DNA of 64,000 bases from Methanomassiliicoccales archaeon (GTDB lineage: Archaea > Thermoplasmatota > Thermoplasmata > RBG-16-68-12 > SOIM01). A program made the translations under genes and the position numbers. Positions within the stretch are counted from its first letter, which is position 1. Each line of letters starts with the position of its first letter. Shown here in pieces: positions 19,168 to 27,777 of the stretch. Under the pieces are notes generated by a model. It worked only from the letters and a program-made list of their open reading frames with translations, did not search any database and was not told the DNA's origin. Location of the stretch: positions 31,410 to 95,409 of the forward strand of contig SOIM01000016.1 of the NCBI GenBank assembly GCA_004377185.1. The letters run 5' to 3'.

Positions 19168-20313
19168 ATGGACTTCAATCTGACGCAAGAACAGGAAATG
19201 ATCAGGAAGATGGTCAGGGATTTTGGGGAGAAGGAGGTCAAAGGCATTGCCGCAGAGATCGACAAGACCATGGAATTCCCTTGGGACGTCATCAAGAAGA
19301 TGGGTGAACTGGGTCTGATGGGCATGACGATCGACGAGAAGTACGGAGGACCCGGGTTAGACACAGTCAGCTACGCCATTGCGGTCGAAGAGATGTCACG
19401 CGCGTGCGGGACCGTGGGGTTCACAATGGCAGCTCATAATTCATTATGCACGGCTCACATCAACCTTGCCGGGAACGAAGAGCAGAAGATTAGGTACCTG
19501 CCAGACCTCGCCACTGGAAAGGCGATGGGTGCTTGGGGGCTGACGGAACCAGGAGCGGGTTCGGACGCATCATCGTTGCAGACAACAGCAGTTCCGGAAG
19601 GGGACGAATGGGTATTGAACGGCAGGAAGATATTCATCACGAACGGACATGTCGCAGAGACCTTCGTTGTTCTGGCATCCACTGACAGGGAGAAGAGGAC
19701 GAAGGGGATATCCGCATTCATCATTGAGAAGGACACTCCTGGATTCTCTCTCGGAAAGAAGGAGGACAAGATGGGTCTCAGGGCCTCACCCACCTCCGAG
19801 CTCATAATGGAGGACTGTCGCATTCCCAAGGAGAACCTCCTGGGCGAGAAGGACATGGGTTTCATTGGCGCGCTCAAGATCCTGGACGGTGGCAGGATAA
19901 GCATTGCTGCAATGGCATTGGGCATCGCTCAAAGCGCCCTCGACGAATCATTGGCGTATTCCAAGGAAAGGGTTCAGTTCGGAAAGGCGATATGCGAGTT
20001 CCAGGCGATCCAGTGGATGCTGGCGGATATGGCGACGGAGATCGAAGCGGCCCGTTTTCTGACGTACAGGGCAGCAAACATGAAGGACAGAAAGGTCAGG
20101 TTCACCAAGGAAGCGGCAATGGCAAAGCTGTTTGCTTCCGAAATGGGAATGAGGGCAACCTCAAAAGCCATCCAGATATTCGGTGGGTACGGATTCACGA
20201 AGGATTACCCAGTTGAGAGAATGTTCCGTGATGTGAAGCTGTGCGAGATCGGAGAAGGTACAAGTGAAATACAGAGACTGGTCATAGCCAGGCAACTGCT
20301 GAAGGAATCATAG
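19168..20313 (+). CDS. Acyl-CoA dehydrogenase
   Basis: 'GAWGLTEPGAGSDASSLQTTA' and 'IQIFGGYGFTKDYPVERMFRDVKLCEIGEGTSEIQRLVIARQLL'. Confidence 0.97.
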   Translation: MDFNLTQEQEMIRKMVRDFGEKEVKGIAAEIDKTMEFPWDVIKKMGELGLMGMTIDEKYGGPGLDTVSYAIAVEEMSRACGTVGFTMAAHNSLCTAHINLAGNEEQKIRYLPDLATGKAMGAWGLTEPGAGSDASSLQTTAVPEGDEWVLNGRKIFITNGHVAETFVVLASTDREKRTKGISAFIIEKDTPGFSLGKKEDKMGLRASPTSELIMEDCRIPKENLLGEKDMGFIGALKILDGGRISIAAMALGIAQSALDESLAYSKERVQFGKAICEFQAIQWMLADMATEIEAARFLTYRAANMKDRKVRFTKEAAMAKLFASEMGMRATSKAIQIFGGYGFTKDYPVERMFRDVKLCEIGEGTSEIQRLVIARQLLKES

Positions 20314-23300
20314 TCTTGTAAAATCTCTTTTCGGATCTTCCTCTCTTTCTTTTTGTTCGGGAAGTGGTCTGGGTGCTCCCCTCCCTTCCTCAAGAGGCAG
20401 GCCGCAAACCGGGCAGTTCACCTCTCCCTTGATACAGGCATTGCATAGATATTGTCCGCATCGGTGCTGTGAGACCGCCTGCGCATCGTGGGTCCTGCAC
20501 TTCTTACCCTCGAACTCGCCTTTCACCTTGGGTTTGGGCTCTGGTTTCGGCTCTCTTCTCTTTGGCTCGCCCGGTGGAGCTCGCACTTCCGGATGGTAGT
20601 CCTTCCCCATGATGGGTTCGATTCCGACTTTCTGCTGTTCGTACCCTTCCTTTTGGAACAACGACAGGTTAGTGAGAACCCTCCTGGCCCTGTATATCCC
20701 CACGTCCAGGTTCCTGATGAGACCCATGATCGTTCTGTCTTCCACGGGCATGTCCAGCGCCATCCTCACGTACTCATCGAGTTCCTGGCTCGGTTCGGGC
20801 TTTATGGCGAGCGAGTTCACCATGTCCACATAGCTCAGGGTCCTCTTGGCCTCATCGATGGAATAATCCGGGAAGTTGTAGGTAATGTCGCAGAGTCGGA
20901 GTCCGTACTCCCCTCCCGTTCCCAAAGCTCTGCGAAGCACTTCGTTCGATCTCCTCTCGTAATTCTCCAGCTCCTGTGGGGAGAGTCGGCTCAGCTCAAT
21001 GGGATCCCTTCCGCCCAGTGTCGTGAAGACGGCATCCAGAATCTGGGAAGATATCTTCAGGTTCCGGAATGCCTCCTCGCGGGTTATGGCCCTGTTGTAC
21101 TCGTACTCGAACTCAAGGACCTGCCTGGCATAGTAATCGACCTGTGATTTCCTTATCTCTTCCTCTGTCATCTTCTTGCCGTTCTTGGCCGGGACGAAGT
21201 TCGGGTCCAGCTCCAGAGCCCTGTCGAAGCACCTGAGCGCCTTCTCGTACCTGCCCATCTTCATCAGGACCAGGCCCTTGCTGTTCCACGGGATCTTGTC
21301 CTTTCCGTTGATACCGATGGCCTCGTCATAGCACGCCTTCGCCTCTTCCAGGTCGTTCAACTGCTCCAGCACGAACGCCCTCATCATCCAGAGAGATTCG
21401 TCCTCGGGTGCAAGTTGTAGCGCCTTGGAATATGCAAGCTCGGCCTGATGCGGGTCCCTCAACCTCGAGTACAGCAAACCGGATGCGCGCCACAGATCGG
21501 GATCATTCGGATTGTAGTCCAGAGCCCGCTGGTAGGCTTCCATGGATTCGTCCAGCCGGTTCAGTTTGTCGAGGATATCGGCCCTGACCTTCCACAGGTA
21601 GGGGTTGGAGTAGTCGACGGAAAGAGCGGATTCCAGGTTCGACAGCGCCTCCTCATGCCTGTTCATGTCGAAAAGGATGAGCGCCTTCGTTTCAATCGTC
21701 TTGGTATCGTTGGGATTGGTCTCCAGCACCGAGTTCAATACCGCCAGCGCCTCTTGGCTCCTGTTGACCTTGGAGAGGGCCTTGGCCTTGTTGTTGAGGA
21801 TATGCACGTTCTTGGGGTTCATCTGGAGCGCGTCATCGAAATACCTGATTGCCCTGTCGTACTTCTTCAGGGTGATGTACGTCTCACCCTTCTTGTTGAG
21901 AGCGAAGACATTACCAGGGTCGAGGTTCAGAACGGTGTCAAATGATTCCAAGGCGCCTTTGTAGTCCTCCATCTGCATGAGGGCGACTCCCCTGCTGTTC
22001 CAGGTCTTCTTGTCGTTCTTGTCGATTTCCAATGCCGAATCGAAGGCCTTTATGGCTTCGGAATAGTTCTTCATGTTCTGAAGCGCGGAACCCTTGTCCC
22101 TCAGAGCGCCCACATTGTTCGGATCGATCTTCAGTGCTGCGTTGCAGACATCCAAGACCTCTCGGTATCTCCCCATCTTGATCAACGTCTTTCTCTTCTC
22201 CGAGATGAGGTCCAGGTCTTTTGGTCTCATTTCCATGGCCCTTTCCAGGGCGCTCAGGGAATCATCGTATCGTCTCAGAGCTCTCGCGGCTATCGCCTTG
22301 TCCTTCCAGGCCTCTATGTTCTCGTAATCGTAATTGGTGATCGTGTCGCACACGTAGTACACGTCCTCAACCCACCCAAGGGATTTGAGGGTGTTCTTCT
22401 TCGAGGTCAGGATTGGAATGTCCGTCGGGAACCTTTCCAGAGCGGCATCGTACACCTTCACCGCCTCTTCGCGCTTCCCCATCTTGGAGAGGATAGAGCC
22501 CTTCTTGAGATAGCCCAACCTGAAGTTGGGGTCCAGTTGCAGAACCTTGTCGAAGCTCCTCACCGCGTCCTCCCACCTTTCCAGCCATTCGAGAGAAAGT
22601 CCCCTGCTGTACCACGCCATTCTGTCCTGCGGATTGATCTTCAGTGCACGGTCGTAGCTCCCCACAGCCTCCTCGTACCTCTTCAACGCCTCCAGGGCCA
22701 GTCCCCTGTTGTACCAAGCCTCGGAGTATTTCTCGTCCAGATCTATGGCCTTGTCGAAGTTGATGACCGCGTCCTCGAACCTTCCCAGCCTGCCCAGGCA
22801 GTCCCCCCTGCTGTTGTACACGTACGCCTTGGATTGATCGATGGTAAGCGCTTCATCGAACGACTTCACCGCCTCGTCGAGCCTCTTGAGCGATCTGAGT
22901 ATCTCTCCCCTCTCGTAATGTGCTGCGAAGTTCTTGGGGCTCAACCTGAGTGCCTCATCCAGAGACTTGAGGGCCTCCTGGTATCTCCGCAACACTCTGA
23001 GCGCGAAGCCCCTGTCCGCCCACGCCTCGGCATTCTCCTTGTCCACCGATATGATGTCATTGCAGGCATCCACCGCCCTCAGGGCATCTCCCATCAGCTT
23101 GAGAAGGTCCTTCCTCTCCACCAGGAGCGTCATGTCCTTCGGCTTCAACATGAGTGCCAGCTGATAGGCTTCCAGTGCTTCGTGATAGTTGTCCACAAGC
23201 ACCAGGGCCCTGCCCTTAGAGTGAATGGCCCCCAGGTCCTCGGGCTGCAGTCTCAGGATGGCGTTGCACGCAGATACGACCTCGTGCCACATCTTCAGAT

Positions 23301-24567
23301 GCTCCAGGGAGGTCTTCTTCTCCTGCAGGGCCGCGATGTTGGCAGGTTCGACTGAGAGCGCTCTGTCCAGAGGTTCGAGAGCCCCTTCGTAGTTCTCCAT
23401 TCGTACGTACGCCTTACCCTTGTCCACCATGGCCTCCACGTTCTCTGGATGTGTCTCAAGGATGTCATCACATGTCTGTGCCACATCGTCCCATCTCTCC
23501 AGCGTAAGGAAAGAGTTCTTCTTACCCACAAGCGCCTCAAGGTCCTCCGGGTCCCTCTCGAGGATCTCATCGAATGAGTGGATTGCGTCCGTATGACTCC
23601 CAAGCTCTTGCAGCAGTGCCCCCCTGTGGAACCAAGCATCCCTGTTCGTTCTATCGATTTCAGTTGCCTCTGTGTACGCCTTCACCGCATCCTCCTTCCT
23701 GCCCACCGTCCTCAGGATCCTTCCGCTTTCCATCCAGAGATGCAGGTCGTGCGGGGAGATATCCAGTGCGTTATCCAATGCTTGAAGGGCTTCATCGTAC
23801 TGCTCGACGTCAGAGAGAGCGGTCGCCTTGAGCCGCCAGGCCTCCTTGTTTCGTGAATCGGCCTTAAGGATCTCATCGAAGACCGGAATGGCCTCTTTTG
23901 GTTTCTTGAGCCCAAGGAAGGCGTTCCCTTTCCCCAGCAGAAGGTCCACATCTCCAGGCAGTAAGTTCAGAAGCTTGTCATAGTTGAGAATGTCAAGGGG
24001 ATCGATCTCGATGACCCTCCTGAAGCAGCTGGTCGCCCCGTCCTGGTTCCCCAGGCCCACGTAGACATCGCCCTTGTTCGCCCACAAATCCTTCCTGTCA
24101 GGGGACAGCTCGATTGCATTGTCGAAGACATTCAGAGCCTCGTCATTCCTTCCCCATTCATGGAAGAAGTACCCTTTGTGGTTCAGCGCATCCACATTGT
24201 TAGGATCGAGCTGTAAAGCGGCGTCGACGCAGTTGGAGGCCATGTCTGGCTTGCCCAAAGAGAAGTAGGAATACGCGAGATCGTCATACACCTGCGAGAA
24301 ATCTCCGATATACTTCGAGATGACATCCTTCCTTTCCTCGAGTGTTGTGGAAGCCTTCTTGAAGTGACCAAGCGCGTAATCATGCATCCCCCTCTCGAGA
24401 TAGCCCTTGCCTTTTCTTACGGACTTCGATGCTTTGTTTAGCGTTCTCTTCTCCTTATCCAAAATAGAATCTAGAAACCCCGTAAGCTCACCCAGACCCG
24501 TAATGTCTCCCAAAAACTTATACCCTTCGGTGTTGGTGGCTTGAATCTCACCTGTTGTGTCGGACAA
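20308..24567 (-). CDS. Giant TPR-repeat protein (1419 aa, ~30 TPRs) with C-terminal Cys/His zinc finger
   Basis: Continuous ~34-aa TPR periodicity; C-terminal 'CRTHDAQAVSQHRCGQYLCNACIKGEVNCPVCGLPLEEG'. Confidence 0.92.
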   Translation of the reverse strand: MSDTTGEIQATNTEGYKFLGDITGLGELTGFLDSILDKEKRTLNKASKSVRKGKGYLERGMHDYALGHFKKASTTLEERKDVISKYIGDFSQVYDDLAYSYFSLGKPDMASNCVDAALQLDPNNVDALNHKGYFFHEWGRNDEALNVFDNAIELSPDRKDLWANKGDVYVGLGNQDGATSCFRRVIEIDPLDILNYDKLLNLLPGDVDLLLGKGNAFLGLKKPKEAIPVFDEILKADSRNKEAWRLKATALSDVEQYDEALQALDNALDISPHDLHLWMESGRILRTVGRKEDAVKAYTEATEIDRTNRDAWFHRGALLQELGSHTDAIHSFDEILERDPEDLEALVGKKNSFLTLERWDDVAQTCDDILETHPENVEAMVDKGKAYVRMENYEGALEPLDRALSVEPANIAALQEKKTSLEHLKMWHEVVSACNAILRLQPEDLGAIHSKGRALVLVDNYHEALEAYQLALMLKPKDMTLLVERKDLLKLMGDALRAVDACNDIISVDKENAEAWADRGFALRVLRRYQEALKSLDEALRLSPKNFAAHYERGEILRSLKRLDEAVKSFDEALTIDQSKAYVYNSRGDCLGRLGRFEDAVINFDKAIDLDEKYSEAWYNRGLALEALKRYEEAVGSYDRALKINPQDRMAWYSRGLSLEWLERWEDAVRSFDKVLQLDPNFRLGYLKKGSILSKMGKREEAVKVYDAALERFPTDIPILTSKKNTLKSLGWVEDVYYVCDTITNYDYENIEAWKDKAIAARALRRYDDSLSALERAMEMRPKDLDLISEKRKTLIKMGRYREVLDVCNAALKIDPNNVGALRDKGSALQNMKNYSEAIKAFDSALEIDKNDKKTWNSRGVALMQMEDYKGALESFDTVLNLDPGNVFALNKKGETYITLKKYDRAIRYFDDALQMNPKNVHILNNKAKALSKVNRSQEALAVLNSVLETNPNDTKTIETKALILFDMNRHEEALSNLESALSVDYSNPYLWKVRADILDKLNRLDESMEAYQRALDYNPNDPDLWRASGLLYSRLRDPHQAELAYSKALQLAPEDESLWMMRAFVLEQLNDLEEAKACYDEAIGINGKDKIPWNSKGLVLMKMGRYEKALRCFDRALELDPNFVPAKNGKKMTEEEIRKSQVDYYARQVLEFEYEYNRAITREEAFRNLKISSQILDAVFTTLGGRDPIELSRLSPQELENYERRSNEVLRRALGTGGEYGLRLCDITYNFPDYSIDEAKRTLSYVDMVNSLAIKPEPSQELDEYVRMALDMPVEDRTIMGLIRNLDVGIYRARRVLTNLSLFQKEGYEQQKVGIEPIMGKDYHPEVRAPPGEPKRREPKPEPKPKVKGEFEGKKCRTHDAQAVSQHRCGQYLCNACIKGEVNCPVCGLPLEEGRGAPRPLPEQKEREEDPKRDFTRL

Positions 24568-24724
24568 GCACTGTTTCTCCTTATCACCATTTGAGGAGTA
24601 ATCTCACTCGTCCTGGCTGATTCAAGATGAGCGTTTCACGGCAATCCCCTGGACATGAAGCGGACCGAAGAAAGCCTGAGAGACAGGACAATCCTTAAAT
24701 ATAGGTATGACATTATCGTTGATA

Positions 24725-24744
24725 GGTCAGACAAATGTCTGACC
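24725..24744. promoter_or_regulatory. Perfect inverted repeat GGTCAGAC-aaat-GTCTGACC at predicted transcript start
   Basis: Read directly; ~25 nt downstream of TATA-like 'ttaaatata' (~24693). Confidence 0.6.
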
Positions 24745-24770
24745 AAACACTTCTATTCAACGGTGGTACT

Positions 24771-25028
24771 ATGGCCAGGAAAAGGAAGAAGGAAAGCGAT
24801 CTTACCAAGGTTAGCAAGGACACTAGGGAATGGCTCGAACATCACACCATGGAGGATATGAAAGAACTGACGTGCGAGATGTACTCTGATGGAGTGGACG
24901 TATCGGAAATGGTCGAAGTCGTGAACAAGCTGGAAGAGATAGCGGAGCAGGAATTGGGAATCCACGAAGATATCACCTATCCCACTGCGGACGGAACACG
25001 AAAAAAGCTAGAGGAGTCCTCTTCCTAG
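24771..25028 (+). CDS. Small charged protein of unknown function
   Basis: ORF MARKRKKESDLTKVSKDTREWLEHHTMEDMKELTCEMY...; TATA upstream; alternative start at 24735. Confidence 0.65.
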   Translation: MARKRKKESDLTKVSKDTREWLEHHTMEDMKELTCEMYSDGVDVSEMVEVVNKLEEIAEQELGIHEDITYPTADGTRKKLEESSS

Positions 25029-25073
25029 AACGTTCAAGAGAGATCGGGCGCATTCGATTTTGCAAAGAATCAG

Positions 25074-25207
25074 TGCAGGCGCCGGGAGTTTCGGACCCGT
25101 CTTGCCAACGGAATCTTTCGAACCCGGGCAGTTGGCTGTCCTCATCCCTTCGAGAATTGAGGGAATATGGAAGGCCAAAATCCTAGACCAGACTAGATCA
25201 CGCCTGC
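25074..25207 (-). tRNA. tRNA-Gly(TCC) with two introns: 25138-25167 (30 nt, 37/38) and 25088-25116 (29 nt, 59/60)
   Basis: Minus strand: acceptor GCAGGCG/CGCCTGC + A73; D stem ATCT/GGAT; anticodon stem TTGGC/GCCAA with loop CTTCCA|A; T stem CCGGG/CCCGG with loop TTCGAA|T. Intron 1 BHB: helix CTTC/GAGG, bulges CA|T and AC|A. Intron 2 BHB: helix TTCG/CGAA, bulges AA|A and AC|T. TATA-like cttttaaga ~30 nt upstream. Confidence 0.88.
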
Positions 25208-25248
25208 ATCGAAGAACGTAAACAATACATTTCTCTTAAAAGCTTCCG

Positions 25249-25289
25249 AAAAAAAAGTGGTTGATAGGCAGGATCAGCGACTGCCTATC
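25249..25289 (-). terminator. Intrinsic-terminator-like hairpin GATAGGCAG-9nt-CTGCCTATC followed by T8 (minus strand)
   Basis: Perfect 9-bp stem 25263-25271/25281-25289; A-run 25249-25256 on plus strand. Confidence 0.7.
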
Positions 25290-25304
25290 GGGATGGAATG
25301 GAGC

Positions 25305-25379
25305 TCAGTCATCGTCATAGCTGGATGAACAACCCAAGGAATCGTACATGTCTTCCCAACTGTAATGTTCGTAATCCAT
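25305..25379 (-). CDS. Candidate 24-aa acidic micro-protein MDYEHYSWEDMYDSLGCSSSYDDD
   Basis: Minus-strand ATG...TGA with SD-like GGTGA just upstream, TATA 'tttataagg' ~35 nt upstream and terminator downstream. Confidence 0.5.
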   Translation of the reverse strand: MDYEHYSWEDMYDSLGCSSSYDDD

Positions 25380-25504
25380 CTTATATCACCAAAACGGAGT
25401 AGGTCCTCATTCCTTATAAAGCGAGAATCGAGGGGGGTGAGTGAATATGAAAAGGCCGAAATCGGGAGCCAGACTCCAAAAACAAAAGTGAAACTAAGCT
25501 CTTC

Positions 25505-27310
25505 TCAAGCTTTCTTCTTGTGTCTGATGCGGACTGCTTCCCCTCTGTCGCTCTCTACCATCTCCTTCCAGTTCATCATCGCGACCCCTACGCCCCTGAC
25601 ATCTCCCTCGTGACGAACCACAACGTCGTCCCCGATTCTGATTTCCTGGCTCGCACCGGTCACTCCAACGGCGAACAGGTTGCCCTCTGGGTAGAAATCA
25701 TCGATCTCCACGCAGTACACATTGTTGTTTGATATCCTCTCCGCGCCCTCCAGAGTGAGCGAGATCATTCCCCTTTCACCGACCAGCATCCCCAACTGTT
25801 TGTCATCCGAGAATATCTTCAGGTTCGGGTATCTGCCTTTCACTTCTGCCGACCTCATGAGTTCCTGTCCGCCCTTGCCGAACTGGAACACACACCTGGT
25901 GAGCATGTCCTCCGATTTCCTTGAGCTACCCAGCACTCTCTCATAGCCACTTGCAGCCTTGGACAGTTCCTCCGTCAGAGTTGACAGATTGCTTGCCGAG
26001 GTCGGGCTGCCATCCGAGGTAGATGCGTACTCGTCCAAGACATCGCAAACGAAATCCTTCTCGGAACCCAAATGGACCATTGTCTTGTCATATTCGTTCT
26101 TCTCCAGATAATCCACTAGGTCTTCTTTGACAATTGATATCTCGTCCTCGAACCAATGACCCGTGACCGGGATGTCGTAATGCTGTGCCGGAAAGAAGAG
26201 CTCCAGTTCCCGGGGGACTATCCCCAGGGGAGAAGTGATGATGACCTCGTGAACCAGATGCTGATTCCCGCTGTCCTTGACGGCTCTTCGGAGGATTGCG
26301 TGGCTTTTCGACAACGAGTAGGGCTTCTTCGCGGAGCATGGCAGCAGGAGCAGTATCTTCGCGCTCTCCGGTTTCCTGTATCGTTCCTTGATCCTCCTCC
26401 TGAACCTCAAGATGTCCGGTCGGTAGAGAGATTCCTTTGTGTTGGCGTGAAACTTAGGGCCTGAGATTGGAAAGTGGAGCTCCTGGTGATCATAATGCTT
26501 GAGGTCCATGTGCCTGAGAACCGCTATCATCCAGGGGTCGTGAACGGACCTCTTCTCCACATATTCCCTCAGCGTCCCATTTTTGATGTGGTGTATTGTC
26601 TTCCCCATTTCCATCTGGAGGGTGAGATAGTTGCGCTCCAGTACGTCCTCGAAGTCCTTCCCTCCGGCACATGCAGGACACTGGCATGAAGGGTTTTTCA
26701 GATCGGTTGGACCCCATCTCCCTTCAGCAGTGAGTAGGTTGCCTGACCGAGATTCCCATACGACTCTGGTTGTATCGAAGATGTCTCCCCCGCAATAGCA
26801 GAGCAGTGCCAGATTTGATGGTGAGGCGATGCCAGGAATATATATCAGTGAACCATAGCCGGCCGAACTTCTGAGTGTGATCATTCCTTCCACAAACTCC
26901 ATAGGATGTCTGAGAAGTTCGACCGCGTTCCCCATGACAACGACTTCTGCTCCCTCTTTTGCGGTTTCTCGAAGAGCCTCCTCATCTCCTGGATGTATCA
27001 CCACAGCTTCTTGCTTCTCCGTTTTCCGTTCGGTATCTGTTCCAAGACCTTTGAGGCTCATCGGGTAGGGGTAGTCTGGTGCGATTGTTACGTCCCCTTC
27101 GTTTTCTGATGGAGAGAATATGCTCCCTTTGTCAACAATGGTGACCTTTGATGGGTCCGATTTCTCATTCGAAAGAAAGAGTTCTGCGTTTTCGGGCGGA
27201 CGGATCCGCTCGGTTTGAACGAATGCAATAGCTGGTAGGCTGATAGTACGGTCGTCAAGACCCCAAGTGCCCGACCTAGCCAGTACGCATCTTTTTTCGA
27301 TTTCCAACAT
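25505..27310 (-). CDS. arcS: Archaeosine synthase (ArcS/TgtA2-like) with C-terminal PUA domain
   Basis: 'PCSAKKPYSLSKSH', TGT-like Zn site 'CQCPAC', PUA 'YPEGNLFAVGVTGASQEIRIGDDVVVRHEGDVRGVGVAMM'; start MLEIEKR at 27310. Confidence 0.9.
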   Translation of the reverse strand: MLEIEKRCVLARSGTWGLDDRTISLPAIAFVQTERIRPPENAELFLSNEKSDPSKVTIVDKGSIFSPSENEGDVTIAPDYPYPMSLKGLGTDTERKTEKQEAVVIHPGDEEALRETAKEGAEVVVMGNAVELLRHPMEFVEGMITLRSSAGYGSLIYIPGIASPSNLALLCYCGGDIFDTTRVVWESRSGNLLTAEGRWGPTDLKNPSCQCPACAGGKDFEDVLERNYLTLQMEMGKTIHHIKNGTLREYVEKRSVHDPWMIAVLRHMDLKHYDHQELHFPISGPKFHANTKESLYRPDILRFRRRIKERYRKPESAKILLLLPCSAKKPYSLSKSHAILRRAVKDSGNQHLVHEVIITSPLGIVPRELELFFPAQHYDIPVTGHWFEDEISIVKEDLVDYLEKNEYDKTMVHLGSEKDFVCDVLDEYASTSDGSPTSASNLSTLTEELSKAASGYERVLGSSRKSEDMLTRCVFQFGKGGQELMRSAEVKGRYPNLKIFSDDKQLGMLVGERGMISLTLEGAERISNNNVYCVEIDDFYPEGNLFAVGVTGASQEIRIGDDVVVRHEGDVRGVGVAMMNWKEMVESDRGEAVRIRHKKKA

Positions 27311-27402
27311 CTTCGTATACCTCAAGGTTGACTCGTTTAATAAGGTTCTCTTTGCGGTTTTTTCGCCAATAGTTGCGCATAAATTCGAAAAATCTCTCTG
27401 AC

Positions 27403-27414
27403 GGTATATATACC
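27403..27414. promoter_or_regulatory. Symmetric TATA element GGTATATATACC between divergent genes
   Basis: 12-bp palindrome between arcS (-) and 27481 gene (+). Confidence 0.5.
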
Positions 27415-27480
27415 CCCAATTATAGAGGATATACTGGCAACCATGCCAAGCACAAAATTGTGCCATGGGGGTGAGAAAGA

Positions 27481-27750
27481 ATGAAAGAAAAGATTGCGAG
27501 GATTCTGACCATCCAATTGGTCATTGGCCTTGCGACATTGTCGATGGTGAGCTATGTGTTTGCGGAAGAAGATATTGATGGAGACGGAATGGCGGACTGG
27601 TGGGAACTGCAGTATTTCGGAGACCTGAGCCAGGAGGCGGATTGGGACTTCGACGGAGATGAATTCACCAACTTGGAAGAATTCGAGGCGGGAACCGATC
27701 CGACGGATCCGACTGATAAGCCCAGACCGCCTGCAAACAACATATATTAG
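27481..27750 (+). CDS. Small secreted Ca-binding-repeat (dockerin/thrombospondin type 3-like) protein
   Basis: Signal peptide; 'DIDGDGMADWWELQYFGDLSQEADWDFDGDEFTNLEEFEAGTDPTDP'. Confidence 0.8.
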   Translation: MKEKIARILTIQLVIGLATLSMVSYVFAEEDIDGDGMADWWELQYFGDLSQEADWDFDGDEFTNLEEFEAGTDPTDPTDKPRPPANNIY

Positions 27751-27777
27751 GAAGCGCGGGCACTTCTTTGCCTCTGC

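Noticed and set aside
22537-23355. Plus-strand 272-aa ORF inside the TPR gene
   Set aside because: Antisense shadow of a clear TPR coding sequence; composition and lack of motifs indicate artefact.
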